DNA of 11,260 bases from CAZFCK01 sp964517355. Lineage in GTDB: Bacteria; Desulfobacterota; Desulfovibrionia; Desulfovibrionales; Desulfovibrionaceae. Both the position numbers and the translations under genes were made by a program. Below, in pieces: positions 1-6,151 of this stretch (position 1 is its first letter; every line of letters starts with the position of its first letter). The stretch covers positions 1-11,260 of the forward strand of contig CAZFCK010000152.1 of the NCBI GenBank assembly GCA_964517355.1. The letters run 5' to 3'. Under the pieces are notes generated by a model. That model made no database searches. It was not told the DNA's origin and saw nothing but the letters and a program-made list of their open reading frames with translations.

Positions 1-33
1 AAAGGTTTCCCCCCGAAGGCACTTTCGGAGTAA
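1..33 (+). CDS. Possible 3' end of an upstream gene (partial)
   Basis: Frame 1 reads ten sense codons (KGFPPKALSE) and then TAA at 31-33. A terminator-like element pointing the same way lies downstream at 112-146, as expected if a + strand gene ends here. Ten residues are too few to identify a family, and the other two frames also stop soon after, so this is a weak call made mainly from context. Confidence 0.2.
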   Translation, partial: KGFPPKALSE

Positions 34-72
34 AGGAAATAACCACACATTTAAAAAAGTAATAATGAAATA

Positions 73-157
73 GTCGTTTTCCGGTGTCCGGGGGCCTCCC
101 CTGGCCGCTCTGCGGGCGCGAAAGTCCGCGGCTTTATTCTTTTATCTTTTGTCCGAA
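73..157 (+). repeat. Dispersed intergenic repeat, copy 1, with terminator-like hairpin
   Basis: About 85 bases are closely similar to 2371-2460 in the same orientation. The copy contains a hairpin at 88-104 (CC-GGGG against CCCC-GG) and a second at 112-129 (GCGGGC, loop GCGAAA, GTCCGC), followed by GGCTTTATTCTTTT. Substitutions between the copies keep the second stem paired (C in copy 2, G-U compatible T here). The T-rich tail on the + strand suggests a Rho-independent terminator for a gene left of the window. Confidence 0.75.
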
Positions 158-280
158 AGCCGTATTGATATGCTCCAATGTAATCCGCGTTCGGGCGGGT
201 TGCCGGGAGCACACGCTCGCGGCCGCATCGCATGGCATCGCGCCACTGCGCATTGCCGTATTATAAGCCATGGAGAATTC

Positions 281-835
281 ATGACCAAAAAAGATTACGC
301 CAGGATACAGGATGTTTCCGCCGCCTTGCGCAAGCGGGCTTTCTTTTTCAAAGAGAGCGAACCAACCGACCTGAGTCCGGAAGATTTCCAGACCATAGGC
401 GACTACTTGCAAAATCTGGCCGATACCCTTGATGCCAGCATCAAGCATAAAGACGACAAATCCGTTCTTCGCGGCCTCGTCTCCTTTGTTTTTTACATAG
501 CGTTGATGGGCGGCTTATGTTACTTTTTTTATCAGTACAGCCCCTATGAAGACAGATACTATCTCAAATTGGCGAAAGAGGTCTTTTCCGAAGCAAACGC
601 GGACAACTACGTCTTCTATATCCGTAGCGGCATCGCCGTATTCTGCGCATTATTTGTTTTTTTCATATCCGTCTTCATCTCTATCATCGCATGCGGGATT
701 GTAAAACTCATGATACCGCGTTTCGTGAACGCGATTACCGAAGCCGTTGTCTCTATCCTTTTATCGGGCGTTTGTTTTTATCTTTATTATGAACACATCT
801 TTACCACAGGTCTTGCGAAATCTTTTTTGCAATAG
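281..835 (+). CDS. Three-TM membrane protein of unknown function
   Basis: A 184-aa protein that I do not recognise. The first 60 residues are charged and soluble. They are followed by hydrophobic segments at about 63-85, 114-142 and 155-170, so an integral inner-membrane protein is likely. No enzyme motif is visible. I start it at ATG 281, because GGAG at 272-275 sits five bases upstream; the frame is open back to 149, but that extension has no ribosome binding site and reads as low-complexity non-coding sequence. The next gene starts about 50 bases downstream on the same strand and is also membrane-anchored, which suggests an envelope-related unit. Codon use looks AT-richer than in the genes on the right side of the window. 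Confidence 0.8.
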   Translation: MTKKDYARIQDVSAALRKRAFFFKESEPTDLSPEDFQTIGDYLQNLADTLDASIKHKDDKSVLRGLVSFVFYIALMGGLCYFFYQYSPYEDRYYLKLAKEVFSEANADNYVFYIRSGIAVFCALFVFFISVFISIIACGIVKLMIPRFVNAITEAVVSILLSGVCFYLYYEHIFTTGLAKSFLQ

Positions 836-883
836 TCCAAAGCAGATGAAACCGCAGCCCCATTGCGCCGAGGATACTATAAC

Positions 884-1432
884 GTGAAATACTTGCTGGC
901 ATTGGCCCTACTTGGGGTCGGAGCTCTCGCCTTTCACCTGTATGGACGCCTTCAGGATTCAGAGAAACAGTTACAGCTCGTTCAGGCCGAATTCGATTCC
1001 CTGCAACGCGCGTCCGGTGCGACGCGCGGCACGCTCGTCGGACTTTATCTCTCCACCCGCGCCGACAGGCAAACGTTTTTCAGACTGCGCCGGTTGGTGG
1101 ACATCAAACAGCACCTCATCGAAAGTTTGCAAAAAGGGCATGTTTTGACCATCACCGCTTACAATGCCGAGTATGCGCAAACTGATGACACTCCCTTTAT
1201 CACGGCGAGCAACAGTCGCGTACGTCCCGGTATCGTAGCTGTTTCGCAGGACCTGTTCCGCAAGGGCTGGGTCTTCGGCCGCAAGGTCTATATAGTGGGG
1301 CAAGGGGTCTACACCATTGAAGATCTTCTCGCAAAACGGAAAAAAAACCAGTTGGATATCTTCATGAACAGCAAGGAAAACGCCTTGCGCTTCGGAAGAA
1401 AACGATTGCGTGTTTTTTTGCTTGGCGCCTGA
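884..1432 (+). CDS. Membrane-anchored 3D-domain (double-psi beta-barrel) protein
   Basis: A 182-aa protein. Residues 2-20 form a hydrophobic signal anchor; 22-85 are polar and probably helical. Residues 88-180 match the 3D domain fold shared with the MltA C-terminus: TxxYN near the start, VAVSQDLFRKGWVFGRKVYI, ED at 146-147, LDIF at 157-160, and a final ALRFGRKRLRVFLL. Asp123, Asp147 and Asp158 are the likely three aspartates that name the family. Family members act in the envelope, often on peptidoglycan, but the activity here is unproven. I chose GTG 884 because GAGG at 870-873 precedes it by ten bases; a TTG at 863 would add seven residues but has no Shine-Dalgarno sequence. The protein is probably held in the inner membrane with the barrel in the periplasm. 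Confidence 0.75.
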   Translation: MKYLLALALLGVGALAFHLYGRLQDSEKQLQLVQAEFDSLQRASGATRGTLVGLYLSTRADRQTFFRLRRLVDIKQHLIESLQKGHVLTITAYNAEYAQTDDTPFITASNSRVRPGIVAVSQDLFRKGWVFGRKVYIVGQGVYTIEDLLAKRKKNQLDIFMNSKENALRFGRKRLRVFLLGA

Positions 1433-1572
1433 TACCGTGGTAAAGTACTTGACCAACACCTTTATCCAATGGCACCACTTGATTGTACCATGAACCTGTC
1501 CGCATTACCGGGGGCGTTTGCAGGACAGCGTCAGCATGCGCCGGCAGCTTTGCGGAACACACGAGGAGAACC

Positions 1573-1887
1573 ATGAATATTCGTCTTTCTTTCATATGCG
1601 TTTTCGGAGCGGCCATTATCGGCTTGCTGGCTGCCGGCGGTTGCGCGCCGCAGTACTCCCATGTCGCAAAACCGGAATCCTTGTGGGAAACCGATTACCA
1701 CATGTGTTTGGTTGAAGCCGAGTATGCCGTCGTTTTCCATCATTATTCGACGACACCCGCATATCCGCAAACATCAGAATACCGGAAATACAGCCCACGC
1801 TATCGTGATTTCATCCGAAGCTGCATGGAGGCCAAGGGGTATTTATACGAGGATGACCCGAGAACTCTCCTTTTGGGAGAGCGTTAG
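1573..1887 (+). CDS. Small putative lipoprotein, unknown function
   Basis: A 104-aa protein. The first 25 or so residues have a basic start (MNIR), a hydrophobic core and then LAAGGC, a slightly non-standard lipobox (Gly at -1 and -2, Ala at -3), so lipid attachment at that Cys is likely but not certain. The mature part is short, rich in Tyr and His, and has two further Cys residues (YHMCLVEAEY and FIRSCMEAKGY) that could form a disulfide; the CMEAKGY ending is often seen in small bacterial lipoproteins. ATG 1573 follows GAGGAG at 1563-1568, a strong site. It lies 140 bases after the 3D-domain gene on the same strand. A CTCTCC/GGAGAG stem (1865-1881) reaches the stop codon but has no T-run. 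Confidence 0.7.
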   Translation: MNIRLSFICVFGAAIIGLLAAGGCAPQYSHVAKPESLWETDYHMCLVEAEYAVVFHHYSTTPAYPQTSEYRKYSPRYRDFIRSCMEAKGYLYEDDPRTLLLGER

Positions 1888-2102
1888 GAGTCTTGGCCGC
1901 GGCTTCTCTTTTGTCCGCTTTCTCTTGCCCGCGAATCATGCCCCGCATATTCGTGTTGCCCAGGCATTATAGATTATATTGCCTTTCTTTTACTAATAAG
2001 AGAAAATAAGGCCTGAAGCCGCTGGAACAACAATAAGGCCCATGAGCTTCAGCCTGCGCTGCATGTGGTCATGTTATACCTGGTCAGCTTGGTGATAATC
2101 CG
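1888..2102. other. Intergenic gap with inverted repeat
   Basis: No gene is visible. The stretch holds an imperfect hairpin TCTTTTA/TAAGAGA near 1986-2003 and a longer-range inverted repeat, GGCCTGAAGC at 2010-2019 against GCTTCAGCC at 2046-2054 with one bulged base. It presumably contains the promoter and leader of the gene at 2103, but I cannot identify a convincing -35/-10 pair. Confidence 0.4.
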
Positions 2103-2309
2103 ATGGAAGCAGTCAAAGCGAAAATATTGCTGGAAAATTCTGGAAAACTCTTAGCGCAGATGCCTTTCAAGCCAGAAGAGATGCAGCCTGGAATGGAAGT
2201 GAACTGGCATGAGGATGGCCGGGGTTGGCAAATGTTCACCATTACTGAAGTGGTGATGAGTAAAAGCGTCGCTCTTGTCTATGTGCGCGAAAACCGTTGG
2301 GGGGCTTGA
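2103..2309 (+). CDS. 68-aa hypothetical protein
   Basis: A small, soluble, mostly charged protein that I do not recognise. A hydrophilic first half (KAKILLENSGKLLAQMPFKP) is followed by EVNWHEDGRGWQMFTITEVV and a beta-like SVALVYVREN ending, which suggests a compact mixed alpha/beta or barrel fold. It has no signal peptide, TM segment or Cys. GGTGA at 2091-2095 gives a modest ribosome binding site seven bases upstream of ATG 2103. It stands alone: 215 bases from the lipoprotein gene and convergent with the wtp operon. A perfect stem at 2314-2331 follows the stop closely, supporting a real transcript end. Confidence 0.65.
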   Translation: MEAVKAKILLENSGKLLAQMPFKPEEMQPGMEVNWHEDGRGWQMFTITEVVMSKSVALVYVRENRWGA

Positions 2310-2313
2310 CCTC

Positions 2314-2331
2314 CAAAGCGTTTTCGCTTTG
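2314..2331 (+). terminator. Hairpin just after the 68-aa gene
   Basis: A perfect 7-bp stem CAAAGCG/CGCTTTG with a TTTT loop begins five bases after the stop codon. There is no clean T-run directly after it, so termination may depend on the stronger element at 2413-2445. Confidence 0.35.
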
Positions 2332-2370
2332 AAATCGGTTTGCCTCCGGTGAAAAAAAATAAGTCTGATA

Positions 2371-2460
2371 AGCCGTTTTTTCCGGCGTCCAGGGGCCTCC
2401 CCTGGTCCTCGTGCGGGCGCGAAAGCCCGCGGCTTTATTTTTATTATCTTTTTTCCCGAA
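2371..2460 (+). repeat. Dispersed intergenic repeat, copy 2, with terminator hairpin
   Basis: Second copy of the element at 73-157. It contains a perfect CCAGGGG/CCCCTGG stem (2389-2405) and a perfect GCGGGC/GCCCGC stem with GCGAAA loop (2413-2430), followed by GGCTTTATTTTTATT. The orientation of the T-run suits the + strand gene ending at 2309. It lies between convergent genes and could also limit read-through from the wtp operon, whose stop codon is at 2472-2474; on the - strand only a weak GCCG/CGGC stem is seen, with T8 at 2352-2359. Confidence 0.75.
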
Positions 2461-2471
2461 AATAGTCCGCG

Positions 2472-3521
2472 TCACGCCAGAATATGCAGATCGTCCAGGC
2501 TGAAGCCCACGCGCACTCCCGCATTTTCGCTGACGCCGCGTTCGAAAATATCCCGCTTATCCAGGCTCACGAGGAATTCGCATTCGGGGCAAACCACGCG
2601 CCCCTGCCAGTGCGTGCCCATGTTCTCTATGCTGCGCACCGTGCCCGGCAGACTGCCCCAGCCCTTGGGCAGCGGGCCGTTGCCCGTAATAATCCGCGCA
2701 TCTTCGGGGCGCAGCGCCGCAAAGCCCTCACCCTGGATGTGATGATAGCGGCGAGGCAGGGCAAACTCCCGCCCCGCAAACCGGCACACGCCCTGCTCCA
2801 TGTGCGCGGCCACTATGTTTTTCATCCCCACGAACCCCGCCACAAAAGGCGTGGACGGCCGCTGAAACACCGCCTCCGTGGTATCCACCTGCTCCAAACG
2901 CCCCTGACGTATGACGCCGACCCGTTGCGTCAAATACAGGGCCTCGGCAAAATCATGCGTCACCAACAGGAACGTCATGCGCAATTCCTTGTGCAGGGTT
3001 TTGAGGGCCCGGCGCACCTCTTCGCGAAAAACAGGGTCCAGGGCCGAAAGCGGCTCGTCAAGCAGGAGCACTTTGGGAGAGACCATCAAGGCCCGGGCTA
3101 GGGAAACGCGCTGTTTTTCTCCACCGCTCAGGAATTCCGTGCGCCGCTCCAGCAACCGTTCCAGGCCCAGCAGGGAAACAAGCCAGTCCATGCGCTGCCG
3201 GATCGCGCCTTGGGGCACTTTCTTGTAGCGCAAGCCAAAGCGGATGTTTTCCGTCACGCTCAAATGCGGAAACAGGGCATGATCCTGATACATGATGCCC
3301 ACGTTTCTATCTTCCGGAGGCAAAGCGGTCACTTCTTCGCCGTCGATAAAGACCTTACCGGACGTGGGGCGCAGCAACCCGGCCACAGTCTCCAGCACCA
3401 GGGTTTTACCCGACCCCGTGGGACCCAGCAGCGCGAAGCATTCGCCCCGCTGCACATGCAGATTCACGTCTTTCAGGTCAAAGCCCTGCAAGCGCAGATA
3501 CATATTTTCGAGTCTGATCAT
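2472..3521 (-). CDS. wtpC: Tungstate/molybdate ABC transporter ATPase
   Basis: A 349-aa ATP-binding subunit that drives tungstate/molybdate import from the cytoplasmic face. Visible motifs: Walker A GPTGSGKT at 33-40, Q-loop YQD at 78-80, signature LSGGEKQ at 131-137, Walker B VLLLDE at 151-156, D-loop SALD at 159-162, and switch His189 (VTHD). All catalytic residues are present. Residues from about 235 to the end form the regulatory TOBE-like extension found in ModC/WtpC proteins. The start is the ATG at 3519-3521, which overlaps the permease stop by four bases (ATGA) and is preceded by GGGAGG; the frame is open further upstream, but that part is only the shadow of the permease gene. The substrate is inferred from the linked binding protein; the ATPase alone could be called ModC, TupC or WtpC. 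Confidence 0.92.
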   Translation of the reverse strand: MIRLENMYLRLQGFDLKDVNLHVQRGECFALLGPTGSGKTLVLETVAGLLRPTSGKVFIDGEEVTALPPEDRNVGIMYQDHALFPHLSVTENIRFGLRYKKVPQGAIRQRMDWLVSLLGLERLLERRTEFLSGGEKQRVSLARALMVSPKVLLLDEPLSALDPVFREEVRRALKTLHKELRMTFLLVTHDFAEALYLTQRVGVIRQGRLEQVDTTEAVFQRPSTPFVAGFVGMKNIVAAHMEQGVCRFAGREFALPRRYHHIQGEGFAALRPEDARIITGNGPLPKGWGSLPGTVRSIENMGTHWQGRVVCPECEFLVSLDKRDIFERGVSENAGVRVGFSLDDLHILA

Positions 3522-4360
3522 GAGCGCCCTCCCTGGTGTTCCAGACGCACCAGTCTGAGCACAAGAAACAGCAGCAGGCAAACAACGATGAGCCAGACGG
3601 CGACGGGTTGCGAATAGCGTAGGCCGTAGGCCGTGAAGCGTTCGTACATCAAGACCGGCGCCACCATGGGATGATAGGCCACTATGACCACCGCGCCGAA
3701 TTCGCTGATGGCGCGCGCCATGCACATGATCATCCCGGCCACCATATGCCGCCACGAAAGGGGGGCGGTGACGCGGAAAAAGGCCCCGGCAGGACCGGCG
3801 CCCAGCGAACGGGCGACCTTTTCCAGTCTGGGATCCACCTTTTCAAAGCCCGCTTTCACCGTGTTCACATAAAACGGCAGTCCCACAAAGGTCAGCACCA
3901 CCACGATGCCGGTGATCGTGCCCATGACCTGCACGCCAACTTCGCTCAGGGCGCGCCCCAGCCAGTGGTTGCGGCCGGCCAGGCCGAGGATCGCGATCCC
4001 GACCACGGGATGGGGAATCATGATCGGCAAATCAATAACGCTCTCGACGAGCTTTTTCCCGGTAAAGGACGTGCGCGCCAGAAACCAGGCCAAAGGCGTG
4101 CCGAAAACAAAGGAGATCGCGGCGGCTGCGCCCGCCGTGAGAAGGGAAAGCCGGATGGCGTCGCGGACCTGGCTGTCCAACGCGGCCTCCCACAATCCTT
4201 CCAGACTCGGAGCGGCCGCCATTTGCACCAGCGGCAGCAGGATGAACGCCAGGACCATGCCGCCGCACGACACGGACAGCCAGACAAAGACGCCGCCCGG
4301 CAGGCGGACGGACTTTTGCCTGCCAAGCGACGTTGCAATACTGTTTGCCCCATCAGACAC
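3518..4360 (-). CDS. wtpB: Tungstate/molybdate ABC transporter permease
   Basis: A 280-aa inner-membrane permease. Hydrophobic stretches at about 24-48, 70-95, 105-128, 145-166, 205-230 and 250-273 predict about six membrane helices. Residues 180-201 (EKVARSLGAGP, then FFRVTAPL) form the EAA loop that docks on the ATPase. The phrase DLPIMIPHPVVGIAIL is typical of ModB/CysT-type permeases. The start codon is GTG at 4358-4360. Its Shine-Dalgarno AAGGAG lies inside the last codons of the binding-protein gene, which stops three bases upstream (TAA at 4364-4366), so the two are translationally linked. Its own stop overlaps the ATPase start. Confidence 0.92.
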   Translation of the reverse strand: MSDGANSIATSLGRQKSVRLPGGVFVWLSVSCGGMVLAFILLPLVQMAAAPSLEGLWEAALDSQVRDAIRLSLLTAGAAAAISFVFGTPLAWFLARTSFTGKKLVESVIDLPIMIPHPVVGIAILGLAGRNHWLGRALSEVGVQVMGTITGIVVVLTFVGLPFYVNTVKAGFEKVDPRLEKVARSLGAGPAGAFFRVTAPLSWRHMVAGMIMCMARAISEFGAVVIVAYHPMVAPVLMYERFTAYGLRYSQPVAVWLIVVCLLLFLVLRLVRLEHQGGRS

Positions 4361-4363
4361 GGT

Positions 4364-5341
4364 TTACTCCTTGACCTCCACCACAGACTGCAAGGCTTCG
4401 GGCAACGCATCGTACATGGCCTGTGTGGGAACCCGCGCCGGAATGAACGACGGCTGGCCCATCTCCTCCAATATGGCCATGCCGCCTTCGGGGCTGAGCA
4501 TGTACGCCAAAAAGGCCACGGCGGCATCCTTGTTCTCTGCTTTGTTCAGCAGCGTCACGCCGTAGGTGATGGAGCTGCCCACGCGGGTGATGGTCTCGCC
4601 CGGTTTTTGTCCGGAAACCTCGACCTTGGCCTGAGCGTAGAAAGGATCCATCTTGTAATTACCCAGATTGATATGATCGTTCAGTTCGACGAATTTCAGC
4701 TTATGCTGCACCGCAACGGAACGGTATTCCCAGGCGTAGTCCATGTTTCCGCTTTCCAGCAGAGAAATCAGTTCCACGGATTTGGGGCGTACATTCTCTA
4801 TGGGGCGGTTGGCCAGAAGCTTCTCATACAACCCTTCGACGCCATAAAATTTTTCAGCAAGTTGCATCACCATGAGGCTGCGATACCCGCAGGGGTCCAG
4901 ATTGGGGTCGGAATGCCCCCATACCACGCCTTCACGTTGCAGTATCTCATACCAGTTATCGCCGTTAATTTCGTCGGCGAAACGGCTTTTATCAGTGTAG
5001 CACAGCACCAGCCTGTTGGAGGCGAAACGGATGTTCACGGAGGCGAATTCGGGGATCAGATTCTTGTCAATGACGACATAGTCGGCTGAGGCCATGATGT
5101 CCGCGGGTTTGCCCACCTCGGAGATCAGACGCGCCATTTTGGTGCTGCCCCCGGCTTCGCGCTGCACATCGACTCCGGGATGCTGCTCTTCAAAGGCCTT
5201 CTCCATGGCCGCGAAAGGCACGGATAGGCTGCCGGCGTGAAAAATGACCAGCTTGCCGTTCAGTTCCGCCGCGGCGGGCGCGGCATGCACGAGAACCCCC
5301 ATCAGACATACAATGGACAAGGCGACGGTAAAACGAAACAT
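4364..5341 (-). CDS. wtpA: Tungstate/molybdate-binding periplasmic protein
   Basis: A 325-aa solute-binding protein that captures the oxyanion in the periplasm and delivers it to the permease. Residues 1-25 are a signal peptide (hydrophobic core, then HAAPAAA and likely cleavage before ELNGK). FHAGS at 34-38, the GGSTKMAR stretch, the ADIMASADY stretch and DPCGYR at 149-154 are characteristic of the WtpA family rather than classical ModA. Asp149 and Glu205 (WEYRS) correspond to the acidic pair that gives six-fold metal coordination in archaeal WtpA structures. An in-frame ATG at 5351-5353 would add four residues, but I prefer ATG 5341 because GGAG, six bases upstream, is the only good ribosome binding site. 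First gene of a three-gene operon. WtpA proteins bind both tungstate and molybdate; tungstate preference here is inference. Confidence 0.9.
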   Translation of the reverse strand: MFRFTVALSIVCLMGVLVHAAPAAAELNGKLVIFHAGSLSVPFAAMEKAFEEQHPGVDVQREAGGSTKMARLISEVGKPADIMASADYVVIDKNLIPEFASVNIRFASNRLVLCYTDKSRFADEINGDNWYEILQREGVVWGHSDPNLDPCGYRSLMVMQLAEKFYGVEGLYEKLLANRPIENVRPKSVELISLLESGNMDYAWEYRSVAVQHKLKFVELNDHINLGNYKMDPFYAQAKVEVSGQKPGETITRVGSSITYGVTLLNKAENKDAAVAFLAYMLSPEGGMAILEEMGQPSFIPARVPTQAMYDALPEALQSVVEVKE

Positions 5342-5480
5342 GTTCGACTCCATTTGCTAGGGTTGGAAGAAGTAACTTTTTTCACCATTTTTATTTTTTC
5401 GTGCTTATTCTTTCGAAAAAAGACATTTTATCATTCTACTAAAAACCACTATTAAAATAAACATAATTCGCACGAAAAAA
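5342..5480 (-). promoter_or_regulatory. AT-rich leader/promoter region of the wtp operon with inverted repeat
   Basis: Very AT-rich compared with the flanking genes. It holds a perfect 11-bp inverted repeat, TTTTTTCGTGC at 5394-5404 and GCACGAAAAAA at 5470-5480, with 65 bases between the arms. A smaller palindrome TTTCGAAA lies inside at 5411-5418. I find no clear -35/-10 pair; GATAAAAT read on the - strand near 5425-5432 is a possible -10. Tungstate/molybdate operons are commonly controlled by ModE/TunR-type regulators, but no recognisable ModE box is present. Confidence 0.4.
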
Positions 5481-5515
5481 CAGCATGGCTCACTCTGCCG
5501 AAGTCCGAGGCATGC
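5474..5515 (-). terminator. Probable Rho-independent terminator of the thioredoxin gene
   Basis: Read on the - strand, GCATGCCTC (5515-5507) pairs with GAGCCATGC (5491-5483) with one internal mismatch, followed by TGTTTTTTC. It lies about 95 bases past the trxC stop and directly upstream of the wtp leader, where a boundary between transcripts is expected. The T-run is also one arm of the 11-bp inverted repeat, so one of the two readings may be incidental. Confidence 0.45.
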
Positions 5516-5608
5516 CTACGAGTCACTTCTTGTCGAAATAAAACACATCAAACCCTTTTTGACCATAGCATAGCCGAAAATACCTCTTTCCTACCCAGAG
5601 AGTGGATT

Positions 5609-6040
5609 TTACACATGGCTGCGCGCCCACTCCACAATACTTTGCACATCCATGGCCCCCGTCACCCGGGCGGGCTGCCTGCCCGGACTGAACAGCATCA
5701 TCGTGGGGATGGAGCGTATCTGCAGCTGCTGCGCCAGGGGCTGTTCATCCTGGGTGTTGACCTTGAGCAGCAGCATTTCACCGTGCAACAGCCGCGCCGC
5801 CTGCTCAAAAGCCGGGGCCATCTGCCTGCACGGGCCGCACCACGGCGCCCAAAAATCCACCAGCAGGGGCACTTCGCTTTTTTCCGTTTGCCTGAGAAAC
5901 TCAGCTCCGCTCACGGCAACGGGCTTATCCGGCAGAAGCGCGGCCTTGCACTTGCCGCATACCGCCTGGGAGAATTTGCCCGCCTCCACCCTGTTCACCC
6001 CGCCACACGCGGGGCACACCGCATGCTTCGACCCTTGCAT
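5609..6040 (-). CDS. trxC: Thioredoxin 2 (zinc-containing)
   Basis: A 143-aa cytoplasmic thiol-disulfide oxidoreductase. The N-terminus carries a zinc-ribbon pattern, C9-x2-C12 and C28-x2-C31, which distinguishes TrxC from TrxA. The thioredoxin fold follows from about residue 42, with FWAPWCGPC at 63-71 (active-site Cys68 and Cys71), Asp62 as the buried acid, and cis-Pro112 in SIPT. All key residues are present and the length is normal for the family. ATG 6040 has a strong AAGGAGG five bases upstream. It lies 111 bases downstream of the cysteine synthase fusion gene on the same strand. The gap contains two stems, so it may be cotranscribed or have its own promoter. A role in keeping cysteine-pathway proteins reduced is a reasonable inference only. 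Confidence 0.93.
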   Translation of the reverse strand: MQGSKHAVCPACGGVNRVEAGKFSQAVCGKCKAALLPDKPVAVSGAEFLRQTEKSEVPLLVDFWAPWCGPCRQMAPAFEQAARLLHGEMLLLKVNTQDEQPLAQQLQIRSIPTMMLFSPGRQPARVTGAMDVQSIVEWARSHV

Positions 6041-6059
6041 GAAACCTCCTTGCCGTTTT

Positions 6060-6091
6060 ACGACATCTGTCCATCAAGAACCCCATGTCGT
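6060..6091. repeat. Inverted repeat in the trxC leader
   Basis: ACGACAT at 6060-6066 pairs perfectly with ATGTCGT at 6085-6091 around an 18-base loop. On the + strand it is followed by a T-run and looks like a terminator, although no + gene ends nearby. On the - strand it would form a hairpin shortly before the trxC ribosome binding site. Confidence 0.4.
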
Positions 6092-6112
6092 TTTTTATAA
6101 GGAGAACTCGAA

Positions 6113-6140
6113 GGGATAACCTCCTGCGCACGATTATCCC
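6113..6140. repeat. Inverted repeat after the cysteine synthase fusion gene
   Basis: GGGATAA at 6113-6119 pairs with TTATCCC at 6134-6140 around a 14-base loop. It begins 11 bases past the fusion gene's stop codon. There is no T-run on either strand, so it may be an RNA-stabilising stem or an operator rather than a terminator. Confidence 0.4.
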
Positions 6141-6151
6141 CTCCGGCTCTG

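Noticed and set aside
149..280. 44-residue N-terminal extension of the first membrane protein
   Set aside because: The internal ATG at 281 has a good GGAG site, and the extension reads as Arg/Gly/His-rich leader sequence.
971..1459. 162-codon - strand open frame opposite the 3D-domain gene
   Set aside because: No ribosome binding site or family pattern, while the + frame has a signal anchor and 3D motifs.
1470..1487. Sigma-54-like TGGCAC...TTGT upstream of the lipoprotein gene
   Set aside because: The -12 GC dinucleotide is absent at the required spacing.
3522..3755. 78-residue N-terminal extension of the transporter ATPase
   Set aside because: It lies inside the permease gene; the ATP-binding domain begins normally at the ATG overlapping the permease stop.
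3671..5089. 472-codon + strand open frame opposite wtpB/wtpA
   Set aside because: It is antisense to two clear transporter genes, His/Gln/Arg-rich and low in family-like motifs; a shadow frame of GC-rich coding DNA.
5342..5608. ModE box upstream of wtpA
   Set aside because: No sequence resembling the known ModE palindrome was found; the inverted repeat there has a different sequence and spacing.
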